From Pseudomonas sp. RGM2987 (GTDB lineage Bacteria; Pseudomonadota; Gammaproteobacteria; Pseudomonadales; Pseudomonadaceae), in assembly GCF_022952855.1 (NCBI RefSeq), contig NZ_JALJDX010000218.1, positions 1 through 64,000 of the forward strand: a DNA stretch of 64,000 nt, read 5' to 3'. Shown here piece after piece: positions 45,881 through 55,213 of the stretch (its first letter is position 1; each line of letters begins with the position of its first letter). Made by a program: the position numbers and the translations under genes. The notes below the pieces were generated by a model, which worked only from the letters and a program-made list of their open reading frames with translations, did not search any database and was not told the DNA's origin.

Positions 45881-47797
45881 TTACTTGTGGTCTTTCACTT
45901 CTTCGAACTCAGCATCGACGACGTCGTCGGCTTTTTCGGCCGATTCGCCTTGCTGTGCGGCGCCTTCAGCCGGCTGAGCCTGCTCGGCGTACATCTTCTG
46001 AGCCACTGGCGCGGAGACCTTTGACAGCTCTTCGATCTTCGCTTCGATGGCAGCCTTGTCGTCGCCCTTGACGGCAGCTTCCAGGGCGACCACGGCCGCC
46101 TCGATGGCAGTCTTCTCTTCCGCAGTCACTTTCTCGCCAGCATCAGCGATCATTTTGCGGGTCGAGTGCACCAGGGCATCACCCTGGTTGCGGGCGCTGG
46201 CCAGCTCTTCGAACTTGCGGTCTTCCTCGGCGTTGACTTCAGCGTCGCGAACCATCTGCTGAATTTCTTCCTCGGACAGACCGGAGTTGGCCTTGATCAC
46301 GATCGACTGAGTCTTGCCGGTGGCCTTGTCTTTCGCGCCGACGTGCAGGATGCCGTTGGCGTCGATGTCGAAGGTCACTTCGATTTGTGGCACGCCACGT
46401 GGAGCCGGTGGAATCTCAGCCAGGTCGAACTTGCCCAGGGACTTGTTCTGGGCCGCCTGCTTGCGCTCACCTTGCAGCACGTGAATGGTCACGGCGCTCT
46501 GGTTGTCGTCGGCAGTCGAGAACACTTGGGATTTCTTGGTAGGAATCGTGGTGTTTTTCTCGATCAGCGCGGTCATCACGCCACCCATGGTTTCGATACC
46601 CAGGGTCAGCGGGCTGACGTCGAGCAGCAGAACGTCCTTCACGTCACCGGCCAGAACGGCGCCCTGGATAGCAGCACCCATGGCAACGGCTTCGTCCGGG
46701 TTCACGTCCTTGCGTGCTTCTTTACCGAAGAAATCGGTCACCAGCTTCTGGACCAGCGGCATACGGGTCTGACCACCGACCAGGATCACGTCGTTGATCG
46801 AGCCAACGTCGATACCGGCGTCTTTCATGGCGATGCGGCAAGGTTCGATAGTGCGTTGAACCAGGTCTTCCACCAGCGCTTCGAGCTTGGCGCGGGAGAT
46901 TTTCACGTTCAAGTGCTTGGGACCGGTGGCATCTGCAGTGATGTACGGCAGGTTGACGTCGGTCGACTGGCTCGAGGACAGCTCGATCTTGGCCTTTTCA
47001 GCGGCTTCTTTCAGGCGCTGCATGGCCAGCGGGTCACCCTTGAGGTTCATGCCGCTTTCTTTCTTGAACTCGTCTACAAGGTAGTCGATCAGGCGGATGT
47101 CGAAGTCTTCACCACCGAGAAAAGTGTCACCGTTGGTTGCCAGAACTTCGAACTGGTGCTCGCCATCGACTTCAGCGATCTCGATCACCGACACGTCGAA
47201 GGTACCGCCACCCAGGTCATAAACGATCACGGTGTGATCGCCCTTGGCCTTGTCCATGCCGTAGGCCAGGGCCGCGGCAGTGGGTTCGTTGATGATACGT
47301 TTTACGTCCAGGCCCGCGATGCGGCCGGCGTCTTTGGTGGCCTGGCGCTGGCTGTCGTTGAAGTAGGCAGGAACGGTAATGACCGCTTCAGTCACTGCCT
47401 CGCCGAGGTAATCTTCGGCAGTCTTCTTCATTTTCTTCAGGATTTCAGCCGAGATCTGTGGCGGCGCCATTTTCTGGCCGTTCACTTCAACCCATGCGTC
47501 GCCGTTGTCAGCCTTGGCGATTTTGTAAGGCACCATCTTGATGTCTTTCTGCACGACTTCTTCGTCGAACTTGCGACCGATCAGACGCTTCACCGCGTAC
47601 AGGGTGTTATGCGGATTGGTCACTGCCTGACGCTTGGCCGATTGACCAACCAGAATCTCGCCATCGTTGGCGTACGCAATGATCGATGGCGTGGTACGCG
47701 CGCCTTCGGCGTTCTCAATGACTTTGGCCTTGCCGTTTTCCAGCACGGAGACGCACGAGTTGGTGGTCCCCAGGTCGATACCGATAATCTTGCCCAT
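45881..47797 (-). CDS. dnaK: molecular chaperone DnaK (Hsp70)
   Basis: 638 residues. ATPase domain with MGKIIGIDLGTTNSCVSV, IVYDLGGGTFDVSVIEI and DVILVGGQTRMPLVQ. Conserved linker and substrate-binding domain follow (DVLLLDVSPLTLGIETMGGVMT). The acidic C-terminal end VDAEFEEVKD is the usual co-chaperone tail. Has its own heat-shock promoter at 47876-47903. Confidence 0.99.
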   Translation of the reverse strand: MGKIIGIDLGTTNSCVSVLENGKAKVIENAEGARTTPSIIAYANDGEILVGQSAKRQAVTNPHNTLYAVKRLIGRKFDEEVVQKDIKMVPYKIAKADNGDAWVEVNGQKMAPPQISAEILKKMKKTAEDYLGEAVTEAVITVPAYFNDSQRQATKDAGRIAGLDVKRIINEPTAAALAYGMDKAKGDHTVIVYDLGGGTFDVSVIEIAEVDGEHQFEVLATNGDTFLGGEDFDIRLIDYLVDEFKKESGMNLKGDPLAMQRLKEAAEKAKIELSSSQSTDVNLPYITADATGPKHLNVKISRAKLEALVEDLVQRTIEPCRIAMKDAGIDVGSINDVILVGGQTRMPLVQKLVTDFFGKEARKDVNPDEAVAMGAAIQGAVLAGDVKDVLLLDVSPLTLGIETMGGVMTALIEKNTTIPTKKSQVFSTADDNQSAVTIHVLQGERKQAAQNKSLGKFDLAEIPPAPRGVPQIEVTFDIDANGILHVGAKDKATGKTQSIVIKANSGLSEEEIQQMVRDAEVNAEEDRKFEELASARNQGDALVHSTRKMIADAGEKVTAEEKTAIEAAVVALEAAVKGDDKAAIEAKIEELSKVSAPVAQKMYAEQAQPAEGAAQQGESAEKADDVVDAEFEEVKDHK

Positions 47798-47875
47798 GTT
47801 AACTCTCCCGGAACTTGGATTTTGTTGCCGCAGCAGTGGTGGCTAACTGCGGTAGCACTTAAACGCTTGACTTCT

Positions 47876-47903
47876 AAATGGGGCCGTTACGACCGATTTC
47901 AAG
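47876..47903 (-). promoter_or_regulatory. sigma-32 promoter of dnaK
   Basis: On the minus strand CTTGAA, 14 bases, then CCCCATTT, an excellent match to the RpoH consensus CTTGAA-N13/14-CCCCATnT. It overlaps the end of grpE and lies about 80 bases before the dnaK start. Confidence 0.9.
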
Positions 47904-48465
47904 CCTGCTCATCAATAGAAGGCGAAACCGGTGCCGGCGACTTGCTGACCACAACCATGGCCGGGCGCAGCAGGCGGCCGTTGAGCAGATAGCCCTTCTG
48001 GAAAACCTTCAGGACACTGTTCGGCTCGACGTCTGCGCTTTCCTGCATCGCCATAGCCTGGTGATGCTCGGCGTTGAACGGTTCGCCATGGGGATCGATG
48101 GCTTCGAGCTGGTAGCGCTTGAGGGTGTCCTGGAACATCTTCAGCGTCAGTTCGATGCCTTCACGCATCGGGCGGATGTTCTCGTCGTCCGGATTGGACA
48201 GCTCCAGGCCGCGCTCCAGGCTATCGATAATAGGCAGCAGGTCGCCGGCAAAACGCTCCAGGGCGAATTTGTGAGCCTTTTCTACATCCTGCTCGGCGCG
48301 ACGGCGGACATTCTGCAGGTCGGCTGCTACACGCAACGCCTGATCCTGCGCACCGGCCAGTTGCTCTTCGAGCACTTGTACACGTGCCGCCAGGTCTTCA
48401 CCCGAATCCTGGGAAGCCTGATTGGCGTCTAGATTTTGCGTGTCCTGCGTCTGTTCGTCAGCCAT
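47899..48465 (-). CDS. grpE: nucleotide exchange factor GrpE
   Basis: 188 residues from ATG 48465 (MADEQTQDTQNLDANQASQD) after AGGAGA. A disordered acidic N-terminus is followed by a long coiled coil (LAARVQVLEEQLAGAQDQALRVAADLQNVRRRAEQDVEKAHKFA) and a beta C-terminus. Releases ADP from DnaK. Own sigma-32 promoter upstream. Confidence 0.98.
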   Translation of the reverse strand: MADEQTQDTQNLDANQASQDSGEDLAARVQVLEEQLAGAQDQALRVAADLQNVRRRAEQDVEKAHKFALERFAGDLLPIIDSLERGLELSNPDDENIRPMREGIELTLKMFQDTLKRYQLEAIDPHGEPFNAEHHQAMAMQESADVEPNSVLKVFQKGYLLNGRLLRPAMVVVSKSPAPVSPSIDEQA

Positions 48466-48520
48466 AGAGATTTCTCCTTTCAACTTCGTCCGCGAGCTCG
48501 ACTCGCGCTTCTGCCCCGGT

Positions 48521-48550
48521 ATATGGGGCCGGGTTTTCCAGCTTCAAGGG
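48521..48550 (-). promoter_or_regulatory. sigma-32 promoter of grpE
   Basis: On the minus strand CCCTTGAA, 14 bases, CCCCATAT, a perfect RpoH-type promoter about 55 bases before the grpE start. Confidence 0.92.
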
Positions 48551-48708
48551 CCGCCCGACGAATTAACCTTACAAAAAACAGCTGCATAATCATTCCGTGA
48601 AGCACTAAGAAAATCCTGGAACCAAGCAAATCGAGCTAAGCGAAGGCATTGTCAGGCCGAAACAAAACACTGTATAAATAACCAGACCTAAAGCCTGGGA
48701 GCGGCCTT

Positions 48709-50382
48709 ATGCTGGTGCACCTGTCCGTACATAATTACGCCATTGTCGAACATCTCGACCTCGAACTTGATCGAGGCATGAGCGTGATCACCGGTGAAAC
48801 CGGCGCTGGCAAGTCGATCATGCTCGACGCCCTCGGCCTGACCCTGGGCGACCGCGCCGACAACGGCGTGGTACGTCCCGGCGCGGACAAGGCCGACATC
48901 CTGGCGACGTTCGACCTGGTCGACATCCCCGAAGCCCGCACCTGGCTGGCCGAGCGCGACCTGGACATCGACGGTCCGTGCATCCTGCGCCGGGTCATCA
49001 CCGCCGAAGGCCGCTCCCGGGGCTACATCAACGGCACACCCTGCCCGCTGGGCGATCTCAAGGCCCTCGGCGAACTGCTGATCGATATCCACAGCCAGCA
49101 CGAACACCAGTCCCTGCTCAAGACCGACACCCATCGCCGCCTGCTGGATGAATACGCCGGTGCCACCGACCTGGCCCGCCAGGTCCAACTGGCGGCCCAG
49201 CGTTGGCGCCAGACGCGACAGGAGCTGGAGCGGCTTTCCAACTCGGGCGACGAACAGCGTGCCCGTCATCAGTTGCTCAGCTATCAGCTCGAAGAACTGG
49301 AAAACCTGGCCCTGGGTGAAAACGAACTGGAGGAACTGGAGCAGGAACACAAGAACCTGACCAATGCCGAAGCCCTGCTGGGTATCTGCCGCCAGGTCGT
49401 CGAACAATGCAGCGAAAGCGATTCGGGAAACGTGCTCAACGCCCTGACCGCGAGCCTGAACCGACTGTCCAGCGTGAACAATTCAGTCGGCGCCCTGAGT
49501 GAAGCGACCAACCTGCTGACCAGCGCGCAGATCCAGGTTGAGGAAGCCGTCGGGGAATTGAACCGGTTCCTCGATCATTTCGATGCCGACCCGGCGCGGC
49601 TGCAGTACCTGGAAGAGCGCCTCGACACCATCTATACCCTGGCTCGCAAACATCGCGTCCAGCCAACCGAGGTAGCCGAACTCCAACAGCGGTTGCTGGA
49701 AGAGCTGGAAACCCTGAATGCCAATGACGAGTCTATCGAGCGACTCGGCGATGAACTGGCCGCCTATGCCCGTCATTATCAGGAAAAGGCCAAGGAACTC
49801 AGTGAACTGCGCCAGCAGGCCGCGACCGGGCTGGCCAGTGCGGTTGAACAGGAAATCCAGCGGCTGGGCATGCCGGGGGGACGCTTCACCATCGAACTAC
49901 ACCCCAACACCGGTGACGAACTTCAGCCCAATGGGCTGGAACAAGTGGAGTTGCTGGTCAGCGCCAACCCTGGCCAGCCGCTCAAGGCCCTGGCCAAGGT
50001 CGCTTCGGGTGGCGAGCTGTCGCGAATCAGCCTGGCCATCCAGGTCATCACAGCGCAGACGTCTCGCGTACCAACCCTGGTATTCGACGAAGTGGATGTG
50101 GGTATCGGAGGGCCGACTGCGGAAATTGTCGGGCAGTTACTGCGCAGGCTCGGGGAGCGCGGCCAGGTGCTGACGGTCACTCACCTGCCTCAGGTCGCGG
50201 CCCAGGGGCACCAGCATTTATTTGTGCACAAGGTGCGTGGCGAGGATGCCACTCGCACCGCAGTGTCCAAGCTCAATAAAAACGAACGCGTGGAAGAAGT
50301 GGCGCGGATGCTGGGAGGGATCGACCTCACCAAGGAATCCCTGGCCCACGCGAAAAAAATGGTCGTTGCGGCTAAAAGCTGA
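48709..50382 (+). CDS. recN: DNA repair protein RecN
   Basis: 557 residues. SMC-like ATPase of double-strand break repair. Walker A in ITGETGAGKSIMLDAL near the N-terminus, a central coiled coil, signature SGGELSRISLAIQVI and Walker B TLVFDEVDVGIGG near the C-terminus. Divergent from grpE with a 243-bp region between. A strong bidirectional terminator follows. Confidence 0.98.
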   Translation: MLVHLSVHNYAIVEHLDLELDRGMSVITGETGAGKSIMLDALGLTLGDRADNGVVRPGADKADILATFDLVDIPEARTWLAERDLDIDGPCILRRVITAEGRSRGYINGTPCPLGDLKALGELLIDIHSQHEHQSLLKTDTHRRLLDEYAGATDLARQVQLAAQRWRQTRQELERLSNSGDEQRARHQLLSYQLEELENLALGENELEELEQEHKNLTNAEALLGICRQVVEQCSESDSGNVLNALTASLNRLSSVNNSVGALSEATNLLTSAQIQVEEAVGELNRFLDHFDADPARLQYLEERLDTIYTLARKHRVQPTEVAELQQRLLEELETLNANDESIERLGDELAAYARHYQEKAKELSELRQQAATGLASAVEQEIQRLGMPGGRFTIELHPNTGDELQPNGLEQVELLVSANPGQPLKALAKVASGGELSRISLAIQVITAQTSRVPTLVFDEVDVGIGGPTAEIVGQLLRRLGERGQVLTVTHLPQVAAQGHQHLFVHKVRGEDATRTAVSKLNKNERVEEVARMLGGIDLTKESLAHAKKMVVAAKS

Positions 50383-50397
50383 CAACAGCCGTAAAGC

Positions 50398-50428
50398 AAG
50401 AAGGCGACCCTAGGGTCGCCTTCTTTCG
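50398..50428. terminator. bidirectional terminator between recN and fur
   Basis: Long palindrome AAGAAGGCGACCC/GGGTCGCCTTCTT with TTTCG on the plus side and an A-rich flank on the other. It serves the convergent recN and fur. Confidence 0.88.
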
Positions 50429-50457
50429 TTTCGGGAGCCTGGGCTCACGCAACGTGC

Positions 50458-50862
50458 TTATTTACGCTGGCGCACATGCAGGACGAGATGGTGATCGATC
50501 AGCTCGAAACCATGCTCTTCAGCAATTGCCTTTTGCAGCTTCTCGATTTCCGGGCTGACGAATTCGATGACCTCACGGGTTTCCACGTTCACCATGTGAT
50601 CGTGATGCTCCCCGTCAGCCAATTCAAAGACAGCATGACCGCCATCGAAATTGTGACGAGCCACAAGACCCGCTGCCTCGAACTGAGTCAGGACACGGTA
50701 GACCGTGGCCAGACCAACGTCCTCGCCAGCTTCCATAAGCGCCTTGTAGACGTCTTCGGCACTCATGTGGCGTTGCTCGGCGGAGTCGAGCATTTGTAGA
50801 ATCTTGACCCGTGGCAGGGTCACTTTGAGGCCGGCTTTGCGTAGTTCGCTATTTTCAACCAT
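50458..50862 (-). CDS. fur: ferric uptake regulator Fur
   Basis: 134 residues. Winged-helix DNA-binding half (LRKAGLKVTLPRVKILQMLDS...GLATVYRVLTQFEAAGLV) and a metal-binding dimerisation half (HHDHMVNVETREVIEF, ELIDHHLVLHV). Iron-loaded Fur represses siderophore and iron-uptake genes. The protein has no cysteine at all, so the structural CxxC zinc site of E. coli Fur is absent. Divergent from bamE, the standard Pseudomonas arrangement. Confidence 0.98.
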   Translation of the reverse strand: MVENSELRKAGLKVTLPRVKILQMLDSAEQRHMSAEDVYKALMEAGEDVGLATVYRVLTQFEAAGLVARHNFDGGHAVFELADGEHHDHMVNVETREVIEFVSPEIEKLQKAIAEEHGFELIDHHLVLHVRQRK

Positions 50863-50959
50863 GGTCAGCTTTCTCGCGATGCTGCTTCGCAGCTTCTCTT
50901 AATGCGGGTATGATCGGCGTTTACGTTGTCCCAGCCAAGATAGTGGAAGTCGCCCACCG

Positions 50960-51487
50960 ATGCAAAACACCAAGCTCTTGCTAACCAGTTTCACCTTCGT
51001 GGGACTGCTCGCACTCGCCGGTTGTTCATTCCCCGGGGTTTACAAAATCGACATCCAGCAGGGCAATGTCGTCACGCAGGACATGATAGACCAGTTACGC
51101 CCGGGAATGACCCGCCGGCAAGTACGGTTTATCATGGGCAACCCTCTGCTGACCGACACGTTCCACGCCGATCGCTGGGATTATCTCTACAGCTTGCAGC
51201 CAGGTGGCGGTGAGCGCCAACAGGAACGCATCAGCGTTATCTTCAACGCCAATGACCAACTGGTCAGCCTGTCGGGCGATTTCATGCCTGGCGTGAGCCG
51301 CGACGAGGCCATCATGGGCAAGGACAGTGGCACGACTGTCACTGCGCCTGCCGAGAACGCCGAGAAGCCGAAGCCGGAAAAACCGACCAAACCTGGCTCT
51401 TTGCTGGATCAGATCCAGAAGGATGTCGACAAAGTCGAGACCGTGCCTGTGCCGACACCAGAACCCCTGGATACGTCGCCGCAATAA
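50960..51487 (+). CDS. bamE: outer-membrane assembly lipoprotein BamE (OmlA)
   Basis: 175 residues. A lipoprotein signal with lipobox LAGC (LLALAGCSFPGVYKIDIQQG) precedes the SmpA/OmlA domain (IDQLRPGMTRRQVRFIMGNPLLTDTFHADRWDYLYSLQPGG). The Pro/Lys-rich tail is longer than in E. coli BamE. Part of the BAM complex at the inner face of the outer membrane. Confidence 0.96.
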   Translation: MQNTKLLLTSFTFVGLLALAGCSFPGVYKIDIQQGNVVTQDMIDQLRPGMTRRQVRFIMGNPLLTDTFHADRWDYLYSLQPGGGERQQERISVIFNANDQLVSLSGDFMPGVSRDEAIMGKDSGTTVTAPAENAEKPKPEKPTKPGSLLDQIQKDVDKVETVPVPTPEPLDTSPQ

Positions 51488-51497
51488 TAGGCAACAT

Positions 51498-51524
51498 GAA
51501 AAAACCCGGCATGCCGGGTTTTTT
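51498..51524. terminator. bidirectional terminator between bamE and rnfH
   Basis: AAAAAACCCGGC-AT-GCCGGGTTTTTT, a perfect stem with A and T tracts, between convergent bamE and rnfH. Confidence 0.92.
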
Positions 51525-51546
51525 ATTGCCTGCATTCCGGACCCGG

Positions 51547-51849
51547 CTATTGTGCTGATTGACGGGCCTGGGCAGCCCTGGCTGCCCGCAACCGACGAAC
51601 TTCTTTCGGATCCACCAGCAAAGGCCGGTAAATCTCCAGCCGATCACCCGCCTGCACCCACTGCTGATCCGGATCGGCGACTACTTTGCCGAAAATCCCC
51701 ACAGCGCAGGTCCCCAGATCCAATTCAGGGAACATATCGGCAACACCGGATGCCCTTAGCGCAGCGCTGACGCTTGTGCCTTGCGGCACTGCAAACGCAC
51801 GAAGGAGCTGGCGCTCAACAGAGGCATATACCACTTCTATTTCGATCAA
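51547..51849 (-). CDS. rnfH: RnfH family ubiquitin-like fold protein
   Basis: 100 residues from TTG 51849, whose last two bases overlap the ratA stop (TTGA). Beta-grasp signature: IEIEVVYASVERQLLRAFAVPQGTSVSAALRASGV, then VGIFGKVVADPDQQWVQAGDRLEIYRPLLVDPKEVRRLRA. Usually the second gene after ratA. Its molecular role is not established. Confidence 0.93.
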   Translation of the reverse strand: MIEIEVVYASVERQLLRAFAVPQGTSVSAALRASGVADMFPELDLGTCAVGIFGKVVADPDQQWVQAGDRLEIYRPLLVDPKEVRRLRAARAAQARQSAQ

Positions 51850-52289
51850 CGCTTGAGCTCTGCATGTTGCTTGGCGCGCTGGCAGAACGCGTCGACCAAG
51901 GTGTTGGCGGCTTGATTGAACAGCGGCCCCAATGTCGCTTTCACCAGAGGCCCGGCATAGTCGAACGACAGGTCCAGGCTGATTTTGCAGGCTTTTTCCC
52001 CAAGCGGCTTGAACACCCAGACGCCGTGGAGCTGATTAAAAGGCCCCTCTTCCAGGTTCATTTCGATGGACTGCCCCGGCACCAGGGTATTGCGCGTGAC
52101 AAAGCGCTGGCTCAATCCACCCTTGGCGATATTGAGACTGGCACGCATATGGGTCTCGGAGCTTTCCAACACCTCGGCCGACGAGCACCAAGGCAAGAAT
52201 TGCGGGTAACTCGCCACATCGTTGACCAGGTCGTACAACGCCTGCGCCGGATAGGGCAGCAAGGCCGAGCGTTGAATATGTGTCGTCAT
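51846..52289 (-). CDS. ratA: RatA-type START-domain protein (coenzyme Q binding)
   Basis: 147 residues from ATG 52289 (MTTHIQRSALLPYPAQALYDLVNDVASYPQFLPWC). Polyketide_cyc/Coq10-like fold. Described in E. coli as the 50S-binding RatA toxin and related to the COQ10 lipid-binding family, so either function is possible. Translationally coupled to rnfH; smpB lies just beyond the neighbouring transporter gene. Confidence 0.92.
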   Translation of the reverse strand: MTTHIQRSALLPYPAQALYDLVNDVASYPQFLPWCSSAEVLESSETHMRASLNIAKGGLSQRFVTRNTLVPGQSIEMNLEEGPFNQLHGVWVFKPLGEKACKISLDLSFDYAGPLVKATLGPLFNQAANTLVDAFCQRAKQHAELKR

Positions 52290-52296
52290 GTAAGCG

Positions 52297-53700
52297 TCAC
52301 TTCCACAGCTGGGCGGCAAACACTACAAGAATGCCGATGGGCGCCACGTAGCGCATCAAGAACAGGCTCAAGGCGAACAATACAGGGCTGCGCAGCGACA
52401 GCTCATCACGTACAGCTTCACGCCCCATCACCCACCCTGCAAACACCACGAAACACAAACCGCCCAACGGCAGCATGATCCGTGATGTGAAGAAATCAAT
52501 CACGCCGAAGAAATCCAGCCCTCCGGTGGCTCCCCACTGATAGAGACTGAACAGCCCGTCTTCGTTCACGAAAAACTTGGCCTGCTTCCATATATTGAAG
52601 GAAAACACCGTTCCCAGGCCCACGAACCAGCAGGTAAAGGCCAGCCAAAAGGTCACCCAGGCGCGGCTGATACGCGTGCGCTCAACCAGATAAGCCACCA
52701 TTGGCTCGAGCAGGGAAATGGCTGAACTCCAGGCGGCGATGGCCACCAGGACGAAGAACACCACGCCCATCACTTGTCCGAATGCCATGCTGCCGAATGC
52801 AAAAGGCAGACTGACAAACATCAGGCCCGGACCTTCACTGGGGTTCAAACCCGCGGCGAACACAATCGGAAACAAAGCCACGCCAGCCATCAGCGACACG
52901 AAGGTATCCAGCAGCGCAACGCCAAAGACCGTGCGGGTCAGGGAGGCGTTCTTGGGCATGTAGGCGCCATAGATCATGATTGAGCCGACGCCCACGCTCA
53001 GGGAGAAAAACGCATGCCCCATGGCCGGCAGCAGGCCGTCCAGGACTTTCTCCGGCTTGAAGTCGAACATGAAATGCAGGCCTTCCATGAAGTGCCCGGT
53101 GGTCATGCTGTAGCCCAGCAACACCAGGATCATGACGAACAGCAACGGCATCATGATCCGCAGGCTGCGCTCCAGCCCCGCGACGACACCCTTGGCAATC
53201 ACCACGGCCGAAAGCACCATGAAAACCGTGTGCCACAGGGTCAGCCGCCACGGGTCGGCGATGACGTTGCCGAAGTAGGCGCCAACCTGATCAGGCGCGA
53301 CGCCCTGGAAATCCCCTCGCCCCATGTCAATGATGTAGTCCAGCGACCAGCCGCCGACTACGCTATAGAAAGACAGGATCAGCAGCGCCGTGATCATCCC
53401 GGCGAAGGCGCCCCACGACCATTTGGTCGAGTGCCCCGCCTCTATTGCCAGCACCTTCAAGGCATTGGCCGGGCTCTGACGGGCGCGACGCCCGATCAGG
53501 GTTTCGGCGAGCATGACCGGTGCGCCGATCAGCGCGATGCAAGCCAGGAACATCAGTACGAAGGCGCCACCACCGTAGACGCCGACCATGTATGGAAACT
53601 TCCAGATGCTACCCAGCCCCACGGCAGAACCGGTTGCCGCGAGTATGAAGACCCAGCGGCTAGCCCAACTGCCGTGGACAGAAACCTTGTCTGTCGACAT
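52297..53700 (-). CDS. sodium-dependent neurotransmitter-family (SNF/NSS) transporter
   Basis: 467 residues from ATG 53700 (MSTDKVSVHGSWASRWVFILAATGSAVGLGSIWKFPYMVG). The first helix motif AATGSAVGLGSIWKFPY is the NSS signature with the unwound substrate- and Na-binding segment. About 12 hydrophobic helices follow. Imports an amino acid or similar solute with Na+; substrate not predictable. It ends 8 bases from ratA but faces the same way, so co-transcription is possible. Confidence 0.93.
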   Translation of the reverse strand: MSTDKVSVHGSWASRWVFILAATGSAVGLGSIWKFPYMVGVYGGGAFVLMFLACIALIGAPVMLAETLIGRRARQSPANALKVLAIEAGHSTKWSWGAFAGMITALLILSFYSVVGGWSLDYIIDMGRGDFQGVAPDQVGAYFGNVIADPWRLTLWHTVFMVLSAVVIAKGVVAGLERSLRIMMPLLFVMILVLLGYSMTTGHFMEGLHFMFDFKPEKVLDGLLPAMGHAFFSLSVGVGSIMIYGAYMPKNASLTRTVFGVALLDTFVSLMAGVALFPIVFAAGLNPSEGPGLMFVSLPFAFGSMAFGQVMGVVFFVLVAIAAWSSAISLLEPMVAYLVERTRISRAWVTFWLAFTCWFVGLGTVFSFNIWKQAKFFVNEDGLFSLYQWGATGGLDFFGVIDFFTSRIMLPLGGLCFVVFAGWVMGREAVRDELSLRSPVLFALSLFLMRYVAPIGILVVFAAQLWK

Positions 53701-53818
53701 CGTGATCACGCCCAAGCGTTCAAAAAAGAGGCCGCATTGTCCGGGATTCACTCAAGGTGCTCAAGCACACAGCTTCACCGTAGCCGACACGCGCGCAACT
53801 GCCTATAATGCCGCCCCT

Positions 53819-54301
53819 ATGGCTAAACAGAAGAAACACCCCACAGGGACCATCGCGCAAAATAAAAAGGCGCGACACGATTACTTCATCGAACAGCGGT
53901 TCGAGGCTGGCATGGTCCTGGCCGGCTGGGAAGTAAAGAGCCTGCGTGCCGGCAAGGCGCAACTGGTAGACAGCTATGTGCTGCTCAAGGACGGCGAAGC
54001 TTGGCTGCTGGGCAGCCATATCACGCCGCTGACCACCGCCAGCACCCACGTGATTGCCGACCCGGTGCGCTCGCGCAAGCTGCTGCTCAACAAGCGCGAA
54101 CTGGAAAAGCTCTTCGCAAGCGTCCAGCAGAAGGGCTACACCTGCGTCTGCACGTCGCTGTACTGGAGCAAGCACTTGATCAAGTGCGAGATTGCCCTGG
54201 GCAAGGGCAAGAAGGAATACGACAAGCGCGATACCGAGCGCGAACGCGACGCCGGTCGCGAGTTGCAGCGGGCCGTGCGGAACAAGGGCAAGGAAGATTG
54301 A
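53819..54301 (+). CDS. smpB: SsrA-binding protein SmpB
   Basis: 160 residues from ATG 53819 (MAKQKKHPTGTIAQNKKARHDYFIEQRFEAGMVLAGWEVKSLRAGKAQL). OB-fold core and a basic C-terminal tail (KGKKEYDKRDTERERDAGRELQRAVRNKGKED) that reads the empty mRNA channel. Binds tmRNA for trans-translation; the partner gene ssrA is at 63587-63983. Confidence 0.98.
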   Translation: MAKQKKHPTGTIAQNKKARHDYFIEQRFEAGMVLAGWEVKSLRAGKAQLVDSYVLLKDGEAWLLGSHITPLTTASTHVIADPVRSRKLLLNKRELEKLFASVQQKGYTCVCTSLYWSKHLIKCEIALGKGKKEYDKRDTERERDAGRELQRAVRNKGKED

Positions 54302-54321
54302 TTCCTTCGCTTTGAAATAGC

Positions 54322-54415
54322 ATTCGCGAGCAAGCCCGCTCCCACAATGGATCAATTCGTACACATATTCCGTGTTCGCTAGAGAACCAATGTGGGAGCG
54401 GGCTTGCTCGCGAAT
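54322..54415. repeat. inverted pair of REP-type palindromes
   Basis: Perfect 25-bp inverted arms (54322-54346 and 54391-54415) around 44 bp, with the core GCGAGCAAGCCCGCTCCCAC shared with the arm at 16-39. It lies between convergent smpB and lldR. Confidence 0.85.
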
Positions 54416-54445
54416 GCGCAAGCCCATCCACCGCCAGATAACTGC

Positions 54446-55213
54446 CTACATCCCCTTACGCCGTTCGGCACGCGCCACGCGCTGCACTTCCTGACGCACC
54501 TCTTCCAACACCTCCTGCACATACAGAATATGTCGGCTGGACACTTCCCGTGCCTGTTCGGCATGTCCATCCATGATCGCCTGATACAACTCCCGATGCT
54601 GGCTGATCAGCATGTCGCGGGTTTCGCTGCGCTGCTTGTACATGCCGCCGATGTTGGTCACCACGTTGCGCTTGAGCAGGTCGAACAACCCGCGAATGGT
54701 GTGCAGCAACACCGCGTTATGACTGGCCTCGGCAATCGCCAGATGGAACCGCGCATCGGCCGCCCCCTCCTCCGCCCGACTCACCTCTTCGTGGCGCGAA
54801 TAACAATCCTGCAGTTCCTCGAACGCGGCCGTCAGGCGCTCACGATCCACATCGGTGGCGCGCAACGCTGCGTAGTAAGCACAGGATGCTTCCAGAGTGT
54901 GACGAAACTCCAGCAAGTCCCGTTGCGCCTCGGGGTTGCTTTCCAACAATTGCAGCAAAGGATCGCTGAACGTCGACCCCAGTGACTCCACGACGTAATT
55001 GCCACCGCCCTGGCGACTGACCAACAGCCCCTTGGCCGTGAGTTTCTGAATCGCCTCGCGCAACGATGGGCGTGACACGCCGAACTGTTCGGCCAGGGTC
55101 CGCTCGGCCGGGAGCCGCTCGCCGGATTTCAGCGTGCCTTCAAGGATCATTCCTTCAAGCCGCTCGACAATATCGTCAGACAAACGGCGCTGACGAATCT
55201 GATCAAACCCCAT
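54446..55213 (-). CDS. lldR: GntR/FadR-family lactate regulator LldR
   Basis: 255 residues from ATG 55213, with GGAG 9 bases before. N-terminal winged helix (RRLSDDIVERLEGMILEGTLKSGERLPAERTLAEQFGVSRPSLREAIQKLTAKGLLVSRQGGG) and a helical FCD effector domain with metal/ligand His positions (ADARFHLAIAEASHN; HRELYQAIMDGHAEQA). Represses the divergent lactate genes until lactate binds. A palindromic operator lies between the two units. Confidence 0.93.
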   Translation of the reverse strand: MGFDQIRQRRLSDDIVERLEGMILEGTLKSGERLPAERTLAEQFGVSRPSLREAIQKLTAKGLLVSRQGGGNYVVESLGSTFSDPLLQLLESNPEAQRDLLEFRHTLEASCAYYAALRATDVDRERLTAAFEELQDCYSRHEEVSRAEEGAADARFHLAIAEASHNAVLLHTIRGLFDLLKRNVVTNIGGMYKQRSETRDMLISQHRELYQAIMDGHAEQAREVSSRHILYVQEVLEEVRQEVQRVARAERRKGM

